DNA of 64,000 nucleotides, taken from assembly GCA_021414085.1 (NCBI GenBank), contig JAIOPC010000007.1:218099-282098 (forward strand), given 5' to 3'. Under the pieces are notes generated by a model, which saw nothing but the letters and a program-made list of their open reading frames with translations, was not told where the DNA came from and did not search any database. Source of the DNA: Actinomycetes bacterium (GTDB taxonomy: Bacteria > Actinomycetota > Acidimicrobiia > Acidimicrobiales > Ilumatobacteraceae). Position numbers and translations under genes: made by a program. Positions 46,565-56,756 of the stretch are shown here, in pieces. The number at the start of each line of letters is the position of its first letter. The first letter of the stretch is position 1.

Positions 46565-48142
46565 ATGGAACCGCTTCAAGACCTCAATTGGCTGCTCAGC
46601 CTCGGTACCTTCCTGCCGCTGGTGGGCGTACTGCTGATGTTGTTCGTCCCCAAGAAGGACGTCGACACCGCCAAGACGATCGCCCTCGGCACTGCGCTGG
46701 CCACGCTTGCCGTCGGAGTCGTCACTGCACTCAAGTTCGATTACGGCCAGAGCGAGAACCTGCAGTTCTTTGCATCGCATAGCTGGATCAAACCGATCAG
46801 CGCGACGTACACCATCGGTGTCGACGGCATCAGCCTGCCGTTGTACCTGCTGTCGATGCTGATCACCGTGCTGGTGATGATCTACAGCTGGAACCACGTG
46901 CCCAGCCCAGGCAACGCGAAGGCGTTCTTCATGTTGATGCTCGTGCTGCAGACCGGAATGGCCGGCACGTTCATGGCGCAGGACCTGATCTTGTTCTTCG
47001 TGTTCTTCGAACTGGTGCTGCTGCCGATGTACTTCATGATCGGTGTGTGGGGCGGCGAGAACCGGCAGTACGCATCGCTGAAGTTCTTCCTGTACACGAT
47101 GTTTGGCTCGGCGCTGATGCTGGTTGGATTCATCGCACTGTTCGTCGTCACTAAGAACAACGCCGCCGATCCGGCTGCCGCCAACTTCAGCTTCCAGTGG
47201 TTCAACGAAAACGGTCCCGACGTCGCGAAGAACACGGCGATCTGGATCTTCGGTGGTTTGTTCATCGGCTTCGCGGTCAAGGTGCCGATGTTCCCGTTCC
47301 ACACATGGCTGCCCGACGCGCATACCGAGGCACCAACGCAAGGTTCGGTGATCCTGGCTGCGATCTTGCTGAAGCTCGGTACCTACGGCTTTGTACGGAT
47401 CGCAATTCCGTTCCTGCCGCAAGCCGCAGTGAAGTGGGCGCCGGCGATCGCTGTGCTTGCAGTGATCGGCATCATCTACGGCGCACTCGGCTGCTTGGCG
47501 CAGACCGACATGAAGCGACTCATCGCGTTCTCGTCAGTGGCGCACATGGGCTTCGTCATGCTCGGTATCAGCACGCTCACCGACCTCGGTATTAACGCCG
47601 CACTGTTCGGCATGGTCGCCCACGGCTTGATCACCGGCATGCTCTTCTTCCTCGCCGGTTCGGTGAAGGAGCGCTACCACACCCTGCAGATCAGCAAGCT
47701 GAAGGGCATGCTGAAATCGATGCCCAAGTTGGGCTGGATCTTCGGCTTCTGCGCGATGGCCTCGCTCGGTCTGCCCGGCCTCGCCGGGTTCTGGGGCGAG
47801 TTCCCAGCGCTGCTCGCGTCGTGGAGCCCCGCCGAGGTATTGCTCGGCAACGGGCACGAGGGTCTGTTCCGCGTGCTAACGATCATCGCCGCTCTCGGCA
47901 CGGTGCTCGCCGCTGGGTATCTGCTGTGGCTGTTCCAGCGCACCGCGATGGGCGAGCCGGCAGTTGAGGCTGCGGGCGATCACCATGAGTCCGACATCCA
48001 CGACGTCAACGCCTTCGAGTGGGCTGCGTGGGTGCCGATGCTGATCGGCATCGTGGTGTTGGGCGTTGTGCCGAAACTGCTGCTCGACCTCAGTGACCCC
48101 GGCGTGCAGATCATCACCAAAGTCTTCAAGGGCGGGAACTAG
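46565..48142 (+). CDS. nuoM: Complex I subunit M, second copy
   Basis: 525 aa, about 14 helices. Blocks FFELVLLPMYFMIGVWGG, MFPFHTWLPDAHTEAPTQGS and IAFSSVAHMGFVMLG. The intergenic sequence supplies a moderate AGGGA ribosome-binding site. Ends 3 nt before nuoN. Confidence 0.95.
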   Translation: MEPLQDLNWLLSLGTFLPLVGVLLMLFVPKKDVDTAKTIALGTALATLAVGVVTALKFDYGQSENLQFFASHSWIKPISATYTIGVDGISLPLYLLSMLITVLVMIYSWNHVPSPGNAKAFFMLMLVLQTGMAGTFMAQDLILFFVFFELVLLPMYFMIGVWGGENRQYASLKFFLYTMFGSALMLVGFIALFVVTKNNAADPAAANFSFQWFNENGPDVAKNTAIWIFGGLFIGFAVKVPMFPFHTWLPDAHTEAPTQGSVILAAILLKLGTYGFVRIAIPFLPQAAVKWAPAIAVLAVIGIIYGALGCLAQTDMKRLIAFSSVAHMGFVMLGISTLTDLGINAALFGMVAHGLITGMLFFLAGSVKERYHTLQISKLKGMLKSMPKLGWIFGFCAMASLGLPGLAGFWGEFPALLASWSPAEVLLGNGHEGLFRVLTIIAALGTVLAAGYLLWLFQRTAMGEPAVEAAGDHHESDIHDVNAFEWAAWVPMLIGIVVLGVVPKLLLDLSDPGVQIITKVFKGGN

Positions 48143-48145
48143 CAC

Positions 48146-49654
48146 GTGTTCGCCTTCTCGTCGCCCGTCATCGATTACCACGCGCTTGCACCGGAACTGG
48201 TACTCGCAGCTGGAATCTGCGTCGTGCTGCTTGTCGACCTGTTCGTGCCCGACCATCGGCGCTGGATCACCGGCACGCTGAGCGGTTTGTTTCTGCTCGG
48301 TGCACTGCTGCCGGTAGTCACGCTCGCAGTGATTGGCGACGACGTGCGCAGTTCCTTGAGCGGTGACGGAATCACCGGTCGCTATGTGGTCGACAACTTT
48401 GCCTTGGTCTTGAAAGCGTTGTTCCTGCTTGCCGGTTACGTCGTCGTGCTGTTGAGTGCGCACGAAATCGAAGAAGGTGGCTACTACCAGGGCGAGTTCT
48501 ACGTACTACTGCTCAGCAGCGTGCTTGGCATGGTCATGATGGCCAGTTCTCGCGACCTGGTCAGCGTGTTCATCGCTCTCGAGTTCCTCTCGATCCCGGC
48601 CTACATGATGGCCGCGTGGAAGAAGCGCGATCGCAAGAGCAACGAAGCCGGCGTGAAGTACTACCTGCTCGGCGTGTTCGCAAGCGCGGTGATGTTGTAC
48701 GGCATGAGCTTGCTGTACGGCGTTGCCGGCAGCACGCTGCTCACCGACATCGGCAAGTCGATCACGCTCGAGGGCGACAAGGTCGGCGTGCAGGTTCTCG
48801 GCGTTGTGTTTGTGATCGTGGGTTTCGCCTTCAAGGTGAGTGCCGTTCCATTCCACACGTGGGCGCCCGACACCTACGAAGGTGCGCCGACCCCCGTGAC
48901 TGCGTTCCTGAGCGTCGGCTCTAAGGCAGCGGGTTTCGTCGGCCTGGTGCTGATGGTTTACCTGGCCTTCCCGGAAGCTCGCGATGTGTACCGCCCGTTC
49001 CTATGGGTGATGGCGGCTCTCACGATGACGATCGGCAACCTCGTCGCACTGAAGCAGACGAACATCGTGCGCATGCTGGCCTACTCCAGTGTCAGCCAAG
49101 GTGGATTCATTTTGATGCCTTTGGCGATGGCATTCACCGATGGTTCTCAAGAGGCGTCGTTGCGCGCCGTTGTTGTGTACCTCATCATCTACGCGGCGAC
49201 GAACCTCGGTGCGTTCGCTGTCGTTATCGCGGTGTCGCGTAAGACACGCAGTGGCGAGATCAGCAGCTTCGGTGGTCTGTTCCAGTACGCGCCGGGCCTG
49301 ACGGTATTGATGACGCTCTTCCTTGCCTCGCTCGCGGGCATCCCGCCCTTGGGCGGCTGGTACGCGAAGTTCGGTGCGTTCAAGGCAGTGCTCGACGCGG
49401 CCGGCGGATGGGGCTACACGATCGCGATCGTTGGCGCCGTCAACGCCGTGATCGCGACGGCGTACTACATCAACATCATGCGCGAGATGTGGATGAAGCC
49501 AGCTCCCGATGGCGACGTCACGCCCATCAAGGTGCACGGCTCCGTGAAGGCGGCATTGGTGATCTGCGCTGCATCCACCCTCGTATTGGGCGTGCTGCCC
49601 GGCCTGATCGCCAAGGTTGGCGCCATCACGGACCTGGCAGGTATCGCTCCCTGA
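48146..49654 (+). CDS. nuoN: Complex I subunit N, second copy
   Basis: 502 aa. Blocks LEFLSIPAYMMAAWKKRDRK, FKVSAVPFHTWAPDTYEGAP and LAYSSVSQGGFILMPLA. GTG start 48146. Its TGA stop overlaps the presumed start of the methyltransferase gene, so the last complex I gene and the methyltransferase are tightly linked. Confidence 0.94.
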   Translation: MFAFSSPVIDYHALAPELVLAAGICVVLLVDLFVPDHRRWITGTLSGLFLLGALLPVVTLAVIGDDVRSSLSGDGITGRYVVDNFALVLKALFLLAGYVVVLLSAHEIEEGGYYQGEFYVLLLSSVLGMVMMASSRDLVSVFIALEFLSIPAYMMAAWKKRDRKSNEAGVKYYLLGVFASAVMLYGMSLLYGVAGSTLLTDIGKSITLEGDKVGVQVLGVVFVIVGFAFKVSAVPFHTWAPDTYEGAPTPVTAFLSVGSKAAGFVGLVLMVYLAFPEARDVYRPFLWVMAALTMTIGNLVALKQTNIVRMLAYSSVSQGGFILMPLAMAFTDGSQEASLRAVVVYLIIYAATNLGAFAVVIAVSRKTRSGEISSFGGLFQYAPGLTVLMTLFLASLAGIPPLGGWYAKFGAFKAVLDAAGGWGYTIAIVGAVNAVIATAYYINIMREMWMKPAPDGDVTPIKVHGSVKAALVICAASTLVLGVLPGLIAKVGAITDLAGIAP

Positions 49655-50625
49655 ACGAGCTGCTGCGCTTCGACGAGTATCTCGACCAAGCGCTGTACGG
49701 CGAGAAGGGCTTCTACTCGGTTGCCGGTCGTGCCGGTCGCCGCGGAGATTTCATCACCTCGCCAGAAGTCGGGCCGCTGTTCGGTGCCGTGCTCGCACGC
49801 TGGATTGATGCCGAATTCGATCGGCTCGGACAACCCGATGACTTCTGTGTCGTGGAGGTTGGCGCTGGCCCGGGAACGTTGGCTCGCGCGATTCTGCACG
49901 CCGCCCCGCAATGGTCGGGTCGCTACGTCGCGGTGGAACTGTCTGCCGCGCAACGCGCCAGTCATCCCGACACCGTGCAGTCAGTCGCCACGCTTGATGA
50001 TCGACAGATTCGTGGTGTCGTGATCGCCAACGAGTTGCTCGACAATCTGCCGTTTCGGCTGGCGGTGTTCGACGGTGGTTGGCGCGAAGCCATGGTTGCG
50101 GTTGCCCGCGACGGTTCACTCAGCGAGCAACTCGTCGCGGCACCTGACGATTGGGCATGGCTCCCTAGCCGCGCGCCCCATGGGGCGCGGCTGCCGATAC
50201 AACAGCGCGCACGCGACTGGGTGAAGGCGATGCAGTCGCAGGTTGCGGGGACCTTGCTGGCGTTCGACTACTGCACCGCGCTCACCGCGCAATTGGCGGC
50301 GGTGCCGTGGCGCGAGTGGTTGCGCACGTACAGCGGCCACGAGCGCGGCGAGCACTATCTGCGCAACTTCGGGTTGCAAGACATCACGACGCAGGTGTGC
50401 CTTGATCAGCTCCCAACGCCATCGGCCACGCGCTCGCAGGCACAGTTCTTGGGGCGATGGGGTATCGACGACCTCGTCGCCGAAGGCAAAGCGCAGTGGA
50501 TCGCCGAAGCGTCGGCACCATCGCTGGCCTCGTTGCGTATGCGCAGTCGCGTCAGTGAAGCGGAGAGCCTGTGTGACCCGACAGGTCTCGGCGCGTTCGT
50601 CGCACTCGAGTGGACGACGCATTGA
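49651..50625 (+). CDS. MidA/NDUFAF7-family SAM-dependent methyltransferase
   Basis: 324 aa. DUF185 / MidA family, the relatives of mitochondrial NDUFAF7, which symmetrically dimethylates Arg85 of NDUFS2 during complex I assembly. Family marks: GDFITSPEVGPLFG (32-45), SAM-binding VVEVGAGPGTLA (67-78), IANELLDNLPF and LLAFDYC. It directly follows the 11-gene complex I operon. The frame is open upstream within nuoN, but there is no ATG, GTG or TTG near the family start. CTG 49651 overlaps the nuoN stop as CTGA, in the style of the ATGA/GTGA overlaps elsewhere, and was chosen. Function in this organism is inferred. Confidence 0.87.
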   Translation: MNELLRFDEYLDQALYGEKGFYSVAGRAGRRGDFITSPEVGPLFGAVLARWIDAEFDRLGQPDDFCVVEVGAGPGTLARAILHAAPQWSGRYVAVELSAAQRASHPDTVQSVATLDDRQIRGVVIANELLDNLPFRLAVFDGGWREAMVAVARDGSLSEQLVAAPDDWAWLPSRAPHGARLPIQQRARDWVKAMQSQVAGTLLAFDYCTALTAQLAAVPWREWLRTYSGHERGEHYLRNFGLQDITTQVCLDQLPTPSATRSQAQFLGRWGIDDLVAEGKAQWIAEASAPSLASLRMRSRVSEAESLCDPTGLGAFVALEWTTH

Positions 50626-50658
50626 GTGGACGACGCTTCTGGTGGACGGACAGTCGAC

Positions 50659-50664
50659 TACCGT
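50659..50664 (+). promoter_or_regulatory. Predicted -10 box of kup (leaderless)
   Basis: TACCGT, 9 nt before ATG 50674, in the wider match CGACTACCGT also found at 31229-31238. Confidence 0.45.
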
Positions 50665-50673
50665 CGTGACTCG

Positions 50674-52548
50674 ATGAGCGAGCAACACATGGCGGCACGG
50701 CGTGGAGCATTGGTGATCGGTGCCCTTGGTGTCGTCTACGGCGATATTGGCACCAGCCCGCTCTACGCATTCAAGGAGGCGTTTACTGAAGAGACGCATG
50801 TTCTGCAGGTCGACCGCGTCAACGTCTTCGGCGTGTGCTCTCTCGCCTTCTGGGCGCTCATTCTCATCATCTCGGTGAAGTATCTCTTCTTCGTGATGAA
50901 AGCCGACAACCATGGCGAGGGTGGAATTCTTGCCCTGACCAGTCTGGTGATGCCGCGGCGAGAGACAGTTGCGAAGGCTGGCTTGCTCGTCGGTCTTGGC
51001 GTGTTCGGCACTGCGCTGCTCTACGGCGACGGCATGATCACTCCCGCGATCTCGGTGCTGAGTGCGGTTGAAGGGCTTGAGGAAGTGAATTCCTCACTCC
51101 ACGATTGGATCGTTCCGATCGCCATCGTCATCATCATCGGACTGTTCCTCGTGCAGAAGCGCGGTACTGGCGCGGTCGGAAGAGTGTTTGGTCCGATCAT
51201 GATCGTGTGGTTCAGCGTGCTGGCAATCCTGGGCCTGCGCCAACTTCTCCACGGGACCGAAATCATTCAGGCGATCAACCCCGTGTGGGCGATTCGGTTT
51301 TTCGGCGACGACAGCGCTAATGCTTTCCTCTCGCTCGGGTCCATCTTTCTCGTCGTCACTGGGGGCGAGGCGCTCTACGCCGATATGGGCCATTTCGGTC
51401 GCAAACCGATTCTCTTCGGCTGGTACGCGGCGGTGTTGCCGGCACTGCTCTTGAACTACTTTGGGCAGGGCGCCTTCCTGCTGCGCCATCCCGAAGCAGT
51501 AGAGAAGAAGTTCTTCTTCCTGATGGCTCCAGAAGGGCTGAAGCTGCCGTTGGTTGTGCTCGCCACGATGGCGACGATCATCGCGTCGCAGGCGCTGATC
51601 TCCGGTGTGTTCTCGCTCACGCAGCAGGCCGTCCAGCTCGACTACATGCCGCGTATTCGCATTGAACACACGTCGCGAGATCACGCCGGGCAGATCTATG
51701 TGCCACTGGTGAACTGGATCCTGATGATCGCGTGCGTTGGTCTCGTCGTCGGCTTTCAGACGTCGACGGCGCTCGCTGCCGCGTACGGTCTCGCCGTCAC
51801 GATGACGATGGCCATCACGACGTTGATCTTCTTCCGCGTTCTGACCGATCGGTGGGCATGGCCGCGCTGGAAGGCGTTCCTCGTCTGTGTGCCAATGCTG
51901 CTGATTGAACTCGGCTTCCTCGGTGCCAACCTGCCGAAGATCCCCCACGGCGGCTGGTTCGCCCTTGGTATCGGGGGAATCCTGATGCTGCAGATGGCCA
52001 CCTGGCGGCGGGGTCGACAACTAGTGGCGGCGCGCATTCGCCGCGGCGAGCGCTCTGTTGCGGAAGTTCTCGATGAGGCGACCAACCTCAAGAAGGTCAG
52101 CGGCACGGGTGTGTTCCTGTTCAAAGATCTCGGCAAGGCACCGCCGGCCTTGCTCAACAACCTGCGCCACAACAAGGTGCTGCACATGACGACCTTGCTG
52201 GTGAGCGTGGAGACAGCGGCGGAGCCGAGGGTGCCGGAAACCGAACGAACGCAGGTCACCAAGGTAGAACCGGGTGTCTTTCAGGTCGTGATCAACTACG
52301 GATTCATGGAGGAGCCCGACGTTCCGGCGGCACTCGCCGCCATCGAGGTTCGCGGCTTGCATTTCGATGTGGACGACGTGACCTACTTCATCGGGCGCGA
52401 ATCTGTGGTTGCCGGCAAGGCACCTGGGATGAACCCGGCTTTCGAGCATCTCTTTGTCTGGCTCAATCGGGGAGCGGACAGCGCGGTACGGTTTTTCAAC
52501 CTGCCTGACGAGCAAGTCTTTGAGGTCGGCTCACGAGTGGAGATCTGA
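50674..52548 (+). CDS. kup: Kup family potassium uptake protein
   Basis: 624 aa, about 12 helices and a soluble C-terminal domain, the usual size. K+/H+ symporter of the KUP/HAK/KT family. The N-terminal signature [36 protein letters not shown], and the second-half motif [14 protein letters not shown] are visible. The frame is open to 50626, but ATG 50674 starts just before the signature. The stop lies 1 nt before the acetyl-CoA synthetase ATG, so cotranscription is likely. Confidence 0.96.
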   Translation: MSEQHMAARRGALVIGALGVVYGDIGTSPLYAFKEAFTEETHVLQVDRVNVFGVCSLAFWALILIISVKYLFFVMKADNHGEGGILALTSLVMPRRETVAKAGLLVGLGVFGTALLYGDGMITPAISVLSAVEGLEEVNSSLHDWIVPIAIVIIIGLFLVQKRGTGAVGRVFGPIMIVWFSVLAILGLRQLLHGTEIIQAINPVWAIRFFGDDSANAFLSLGSIFLVVTGGEALYADMGHFGRKPILFGWYAAVLPALLLNYFGQGAFLLRHPEAVEKKFFFLMAPEGLKLPLVVLATMATIIASQALISGVFSLTQQAVQLDYMPRIRIEHTSRDHAGQIYVPLVNWILMIACVGLVVGFQTSTALAAAYGLAVTMTMAITTLIFFRVLTDRWAWPRWKAFLVCVPMLLIELGFLGANLPKIPHGGWFALGIGGILMLQMATWRRGRQLVAARIRRGERSVAEVLDEATNLKKVSGTGVFLFKDLGKAPPALLNNLRHNKVLHMTTLLVSVETAAEPRVPETERTQVTKVEPGVFQVVINYGFMEEPDVPAALAAIEVRGLHFDVDDVTYFIGRESVVAGKAPGMNPAFEHLFVWLNRGADSAVRFFNLPDEQVFEVGSRVEI

Positions 52549-52549
52549 A

Positions 52550-54538
52550 ATGAACCAGAATGACGACCGGTCCTCGGACGATCCGGGCCCCGAGTTTCAC
52601 GACACGATCGATGCGCTTGCCGACGAGCAGCGCACGTTCGTGCCTTCGCGTGAGTTCAAACGCGATGCGCTTGTCGCTGACAAGTCGTTGTACGACGAGG
52701 CCAAAGCCGACTACCAAGGCTTCTGGGCCGCACACTCTGCCGACCTGCTGCATTGGAACAAGGAATGGCACACCATTTGCGAATGGGACCTGCCGTACTC
52801 GAAGTGGTTCGTCGGTGGCGAGTTGAATGTCAGTTACAACTGTCTTGATCGCCATGTGCTCGCGGGTAACGGCGAGCGAGTCGCGTTTCACTGGGAAGGC
52901 GAACCCGGCGACACGCGCACGCTTACCTACGCCGACATGCTCGCCGAGGTGCAACGCTTCGCGAACGTGCTGAAGGGTCTTGGCGTTGCCAAAGGCGACC
53001 GAGTCAACATCTACCTACCGATGATCCCTGAGGCCGCCGTTGCCATGTTGGCGTGCGCACGCATCGGTGCTGCCCACAGCGTCGTGTTCGGCGGCTTTAG
53101 TGCGCAGAGTCTCAGCGATCGCATTAACGATGCATCCGCCAAGGTGCTGATCACTGCCGACGGCGGTTATCGCCGTGGAGAAGTGATGCCGCTGAAGCCA
53201 GCGGCCGACGAGGCATGTGCGACCACACCATCGATCGAGCATGTGGTGGTTGTGCGCCGTGGCGGCAATGAAGTGTCGATGGTCGACGGCCGCGATCACT
53301 GGTATCACGATCTGATGGCTACTGCCGATCCGGTGTGCCCCGCCGAGCCGATGGACAGCGAACAACTTCTGTTCCTGCTGTACACCAGCGGCACGACGGG
53401 CAAGCCAAAAGGCATCATGCACACGAGTGGCGGCTACCTCACCCAGGTCGCCTTCACGCACAAGTTCGTCTTCGACCTACATCCGGAGACCGACGTGTTC
53501 TGGTGCACCGCCGACGTGGGCTGGGTAACCGGCCACAGTTACATCGTGTACGGGCCGTTGGCCAACGGAGCCACGCAGGTGATGTACGAAGGAGTGCCCA
53601 ACTTCCCCGGCAACGACCGCATGTGGGCGATCATCGAGAAGTACCGCGTCACGAAGTTCTACACCGCACCCACCGCGATTCGAACGTTCATGAAGTGGGG
53701 CGTAGAAGAACCGGCGAAGCACGACCTTTCGTCGTTGAAGCTGATCGGCTCTGTCGGTGAGCCGATCAACCCGGAAGCTTGGATGTGGTATCACGAAGTC
53801 ATCGGCAACAGCCGCTGCCCCGTTGTCGACACGTGGTGGCAAACCGAGACCGGCGGCATCATGATCAGTCCATTGCCCGGCTGTACCACCACGAAGCCGG
53901 GCTCGGCGACGTTTCCGCTTCCGGGCGTGGGCACTGAAGTCGTCGACGACGACGGCAAGTTGGTGACCCACGGCGGTGGGTATCTCACGCTCACACAGCC
54001 CTGGCCGGGCATGTTGCGCGGCATCTGGGGCGATCCGGAGCGCTACTTCGATACGTACTGGAGCCGCTTCCCTGGTCGCTATTTCGCAGGCGATGGTTGC
54101 AAGCTCGATAGCGACGGTTATGTGTGGCTGCTCGGCCGGGTTGACGACGTGATGAACGTGTCAGGCCATCGCATCAGCACTACTGAGGTCGAGAGCGCTC
54201 TGGTCAGCCATCCTGCGGTTGCGGAGGCGGCGGTGGTTGGTGCGAACGACGCCACTACCGGTCAGGCAATCATCGCCTACGTCACGCTACGTGGCGGGCT
54301 TGAGGTAGATATCCAGTCGCTGCGCGACCATGTGGCACAGGAAATTGGTGCGATCGCGAAGCCGAAGACGATCTACTTCACCCCCGATCTGCCAAAGACG
54401 CGCAGTGGAAAGATCATGCGCCGATTGCTTCGCGACGTCGCTGAGGGTCGGAACCTGGGCGACACGACCACCCTTGCCGACGCCGGCGTAGTCAGCGAAC
54501 TGCAGCGTCGCGCGGTCGAGACGCCGACCGAGGACTGA
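52550..54538 (+). CDS. acs: Acetyl-CoA synthetase
   Basis: 662 aa, canonical Acs length. Activates acetate to acetyl-AMP and then acetyl-CoA. Phosphate-binding loop [19 protein letters not shown], hinge region [13 protein letters not shown], and the acetylatable lysine K621 in [14 protein letters not shown]-forming enzyme, cytoplasmic. The frame is open into kup, but GGAG precedes ATG 52550. Regulation by lysine acetylation is a family feature; no acetyltransferase for it is adjacent (the GNAT gene at 62004 is of another type). Confidence 0.97.
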   Translation: MNQNDDRSSDDPGPEFHDTIDALADEQRTFVPSREFKRDALVADKSLYDEAKADYQGFWAAHSADLLHWNKEWHTICEWDLPYSKWFVGGELNVSYNCLDRHVLAGNGERVAFHWEGEPGDTRTLTYADMLAEVQRFANVLKGLGVAKGDRVNIYLPMIPEAAVAMLACARIGAAHSVVFGGFSAQSLSDRINDASAKVLITADGGYRRGEVMPLKPAADEACATTPSIEHVVVVRRGGNEVSMVDGRDHWYHDLMATADPVCPAEPMDSEQLLFLLYTSGTTGKPKGIMHTSGGYLTQVAFTHKFVFDLHPETDVFWCTADVGWVTGHSYIVYGPLANGATQVMYEGVPNFPGNDRMWAIIEKYRVTKFYTAPTAIRTFMKWGVEEPAKHDLSSLKLIGSVGEPINPEAWMWYHEVIGNSRCPVVDTWWQTETGGIMISPLPGCTTTKPGSATFPLPGVGTEVVDDDGKLVTHGGGYLTLTQPWPGMLRGIWGDPERYFDTYWSRFPGRYFAGDGCKLDSDGYVWLLGRVDDVMNVSGHRISTTEVESALVSHPAVAEAAVVGANDATTGQAIIAYVTLRGGLEVDIQSLRDHVAQEIGAIAKPKTIYFTPDLPKTRSGKIMRRLLRDVAEGRNLGDTTTLADAGVVSELQRRAVETPTED

Positions 54539-54586
54539 CGCTCAGCGTTCGCTCAAGACTTGGTTTGAGGCGGCCGATATCAGTGC

Positions 54587-56749
54587 GTGGCAACCAAGAA
54601 GGCGGACCCGGATTCCGACGGCGCCGCCTTATTCTCGATGGAAGATCTGCGCGCACGGTTGGACGCGCCCCTGTTTCATCGCGATCAGGGTCTGTCGACA
54701 CCCATGCAGTTGCCGCGTTTGCGCGAGCTGAGTTTCGATCACGCCGAAGTCCCGCTGCCGCTGCCCGTTCCTGATCTTCCAGTCGTTCCAGTACTCGAGC
54801 TTCCAGTAGTCGAAGGTCCAGTAGTCGAAGTTCCTGTCGTTTCCGTCCCTGAGTCAGCACCAGTCGCGCTGCCACCACGACCGAAGCTGGCGTCATTCAG
54901 TGAGCTGATGGCGTCGTCGGCGCTCGCGCAGCAACCCGAACCCGAGCCAGAGCCAGAGCCAGAGGCGCAGCCAGAGCCGGAGCCGCAGCCAGAGCCACAG
55001 CCACAGCCGGAACCCGAGCCGGAACCCGAGCCCGAGCCGCAACCGGAAGAGCCTGCGGCCGAGGCGGAGGCTGTAGTAGTCGCGCCAGCAATCATGCCGC
55101 TGCCCGTCGCAGAGTTGAACATCACTCCGGCCCACGGGCAGCGGTCCTTCATCGAGGAGGAACTCAACCGACTGGCCTTCCTCCCCGACCAAGAGGAGCC
55201 GGTCGGGCGCGTGGAAGTGCCCGAGATCGCAATGGCCTACGCCGAGCCGCGCGACATCGGTGTTCCTGTGCTGAGTCAGCACGAGATGTACAGCCCACGT
55301 ACGACGCCTGCGATGCCGACGGCGAAGCGTGCTGTGTTCGAAGCCGCTTTCGAAGGTGCCGGGGGGAAGAAACGTCGTGCCAAGAAGGGCGTTGTCCGCC
55401 GAATGGTCTCGCTCGTTCTCACTGTCGGCCTACTCGGTGGCGGCTTGTACGCGGCGAAGTACTACTTGCTCGATGTCAAGTGGGATCCGGACGTCAAGGT
55501 TCTCGCCGACGACGTCGAGGCTGCGCGGCGACTCGAGTTCGATCATGCCGTCGAGGTGACCTCTGTGGCGGCCGATGTCTACGCGACGCGAATCGCGAGC
55601 TACACGCTCGACATTCACGGCGGCAACCAAGAGAAGGTCGGCAGCGAGCTACGGGCGTTAGGTCTGCTGAGTGGTGCCCTCGATCTACGCGCAATTGGAT
55701 TGGCGGCGTTACCCGAAACACCAGCCTTCTACGACGCTGGCGAAGAGAAGATCTACGTGGTCACCGGACTTCCGGTGGAGACCTACCGCTTCGCGATGTA
55801 TCGCGCCTTGACGACTGCGTTGCTCGATCAGAAGTACGGATGGGGTGGCCGTATCGATGATGCGGCACCGGCTGTCGTTCGCGGCACTCAGGCCCTCTAC
55901 GAGGCGGATGCACTCGCTACCGCGTCGAGCATGATTACTGCTTCCGATCGTGCGCTGGTGCTCGAGCAGCGCGCGGGCTTGTACACCTTCTTCAGCGTGC
56001 CGACGACGCCGTCGCAATTCGCCACCACCGCCGCTGGTCGGTTAGGTGTTGCGTTACGGGCATTCGTTGAGGCGTATCCACCAACCGAGCGCGGCAGACT
56101 GCTGCGCGACGCGACGATCAGTGACGGCCAAGCGCTCGACCTTCGCCGCCTGGTCAACGGTGCTGCCGACCCGCAGGACGCCTTGCGTCAGGAACCGTCG
56201 CCGGCTTCTGGATCGCAGGGGATGTTGTTCTGGTACCACGTGCTGGCCAGTCGATTGGATGCCGCAACCGCCTGGAGCAACGCGTTAGCAATTCTGTTCG
56301 ACGATGTGGCCGTCACTCCCGGTGCAACGGGATACTGCGTTGCGGCCACGTTGACCGTGTCTGCTGCAGCGCTCGACGGCACCACCGCTGCGTTCACGGT
56401 CTGGGCAAGTGGTGCGCCCGCTGAGTCAGCGACCACTGTCGTTCCCTCACTCGACAATGCTGTCGGTCACATTGCGGTCAGTGCGTGTGATGTGGGCTTG
56501 GCGGCGCCGACGAACAACGGCCAATTGCCCTTGTCTCTTGGTGGCGCGCCGTTGCGTAGCGAGCAGTATCGGTTGTTGCTGATCACCCAGCCAGCTCTCA
56601 CAAAGGCGCAGGCGGCTTGCGCGGTGTATGGCGCCGACCCCGTGTCCGCCAGCGATGAACGACTAGTCGTCGATGGCCTCGAGGGTTGGGCAGTGCCGGC
56701 GGCGCATCCAGCACCGGACACGACTCGACCCGAATGCGCGGCGGTCTGA
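54587..56749 (+). CDS. Large Pro/Glu-rich single-pass membrane protein, unknown function
   Basis: 720 aa. Cytoplasmic N-terminal half: a short conserved-looking head (SMEDLRARLDAPLF), a Val/Pro repeat region (about 55-95), and a Pro-Glu-Pro-Gln tract (about 117-155). After a basic patch (KKRRAKKG) comes one membrane helix (about 278-297). The outer ~420 residues include a helical region with a YVVTGLPVETYRF block and are unlike any family I recognise. The Pro/Glu tract could span the cell wall or act as a stiff spacer. Start GTG 54587. It converges with yajQ, 7 nt apart. Confidence 0.72.
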   Translation: MATKKADPDSDGAALFSMEDLRARLDAPLFHRDQGLSTPMQLPRLRELSFDHAEVPLPLPVPDLPVVPVLELPVVEGPVVEVPVVSVPESAPVALPPRPKLASFSELMASSALAQQPEPEPEPEPEAQPEPEPQPEPQPQPEPEPEPEPEPQPEEPAAEAEAVVVAPAIMPLPVAELNITPAHGQRSFIEEELNRLAFLPDQEEPVGRVEVPEIAMAYAEPRDIGVPVLSQHEMYSPRTTPAMPTAKRAVFEAAFEGAGGKKRRAKKGVVRRMVSLVLTVGLLGGGLYAAKYYLLDVKWDPDVKVLADDVEAARRLEFDHAVEVTSVAADVYATRIASYTLDIHGGNQEKVGSELRALGLLSGALDLRAIGLAALPETPAFYDAGEEKIYVVTGLPVETYRFAMYRALTTALLDQKYGWGGRIDDAAPAVVRGTQALYEADALATASSMITASDRALVLEQRAGLYTFFSVPTTPSQFATTAAGRLGVALRAFVEAYPPTERGRLLRDATISDGQALDLRRLVNGAADPQDALRQEPSPASGSQGMLFWYHVLASRLDAATAWSNALAILFDDVAVTPGATGYCVAATLTVSAAALDGTTAAFTVWASGAPAESATTVVPSLDNAVGHIAVSACDVGLAAPTNNGQLPLSLGGAPLRSEQYRLLLITQPALTKAQAACAVYGADPVSASDERLVVDGLEGWAVPAAHPAPDTTRPECAAV
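54934..55050 (+). repeat. Low-complexity CCAGAG/CCGGAA hexamer tract
   Basis: In-frame degenerate hexamers encode alternating Pro-Glu and Pro-Gln dipeptides. Third-base changes break perfect repetition, which suggests selection on the protein more than recent slippage. Confidence 0.8.
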
Positions 56750-56756
56750 CGCCGAG

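Noticed and set aside
54934..55050. Phase-variable repeat tract
   Set aside because: The hexamers are degenerate and in frame; length change would keep the frame, so on/off switching is not supported.
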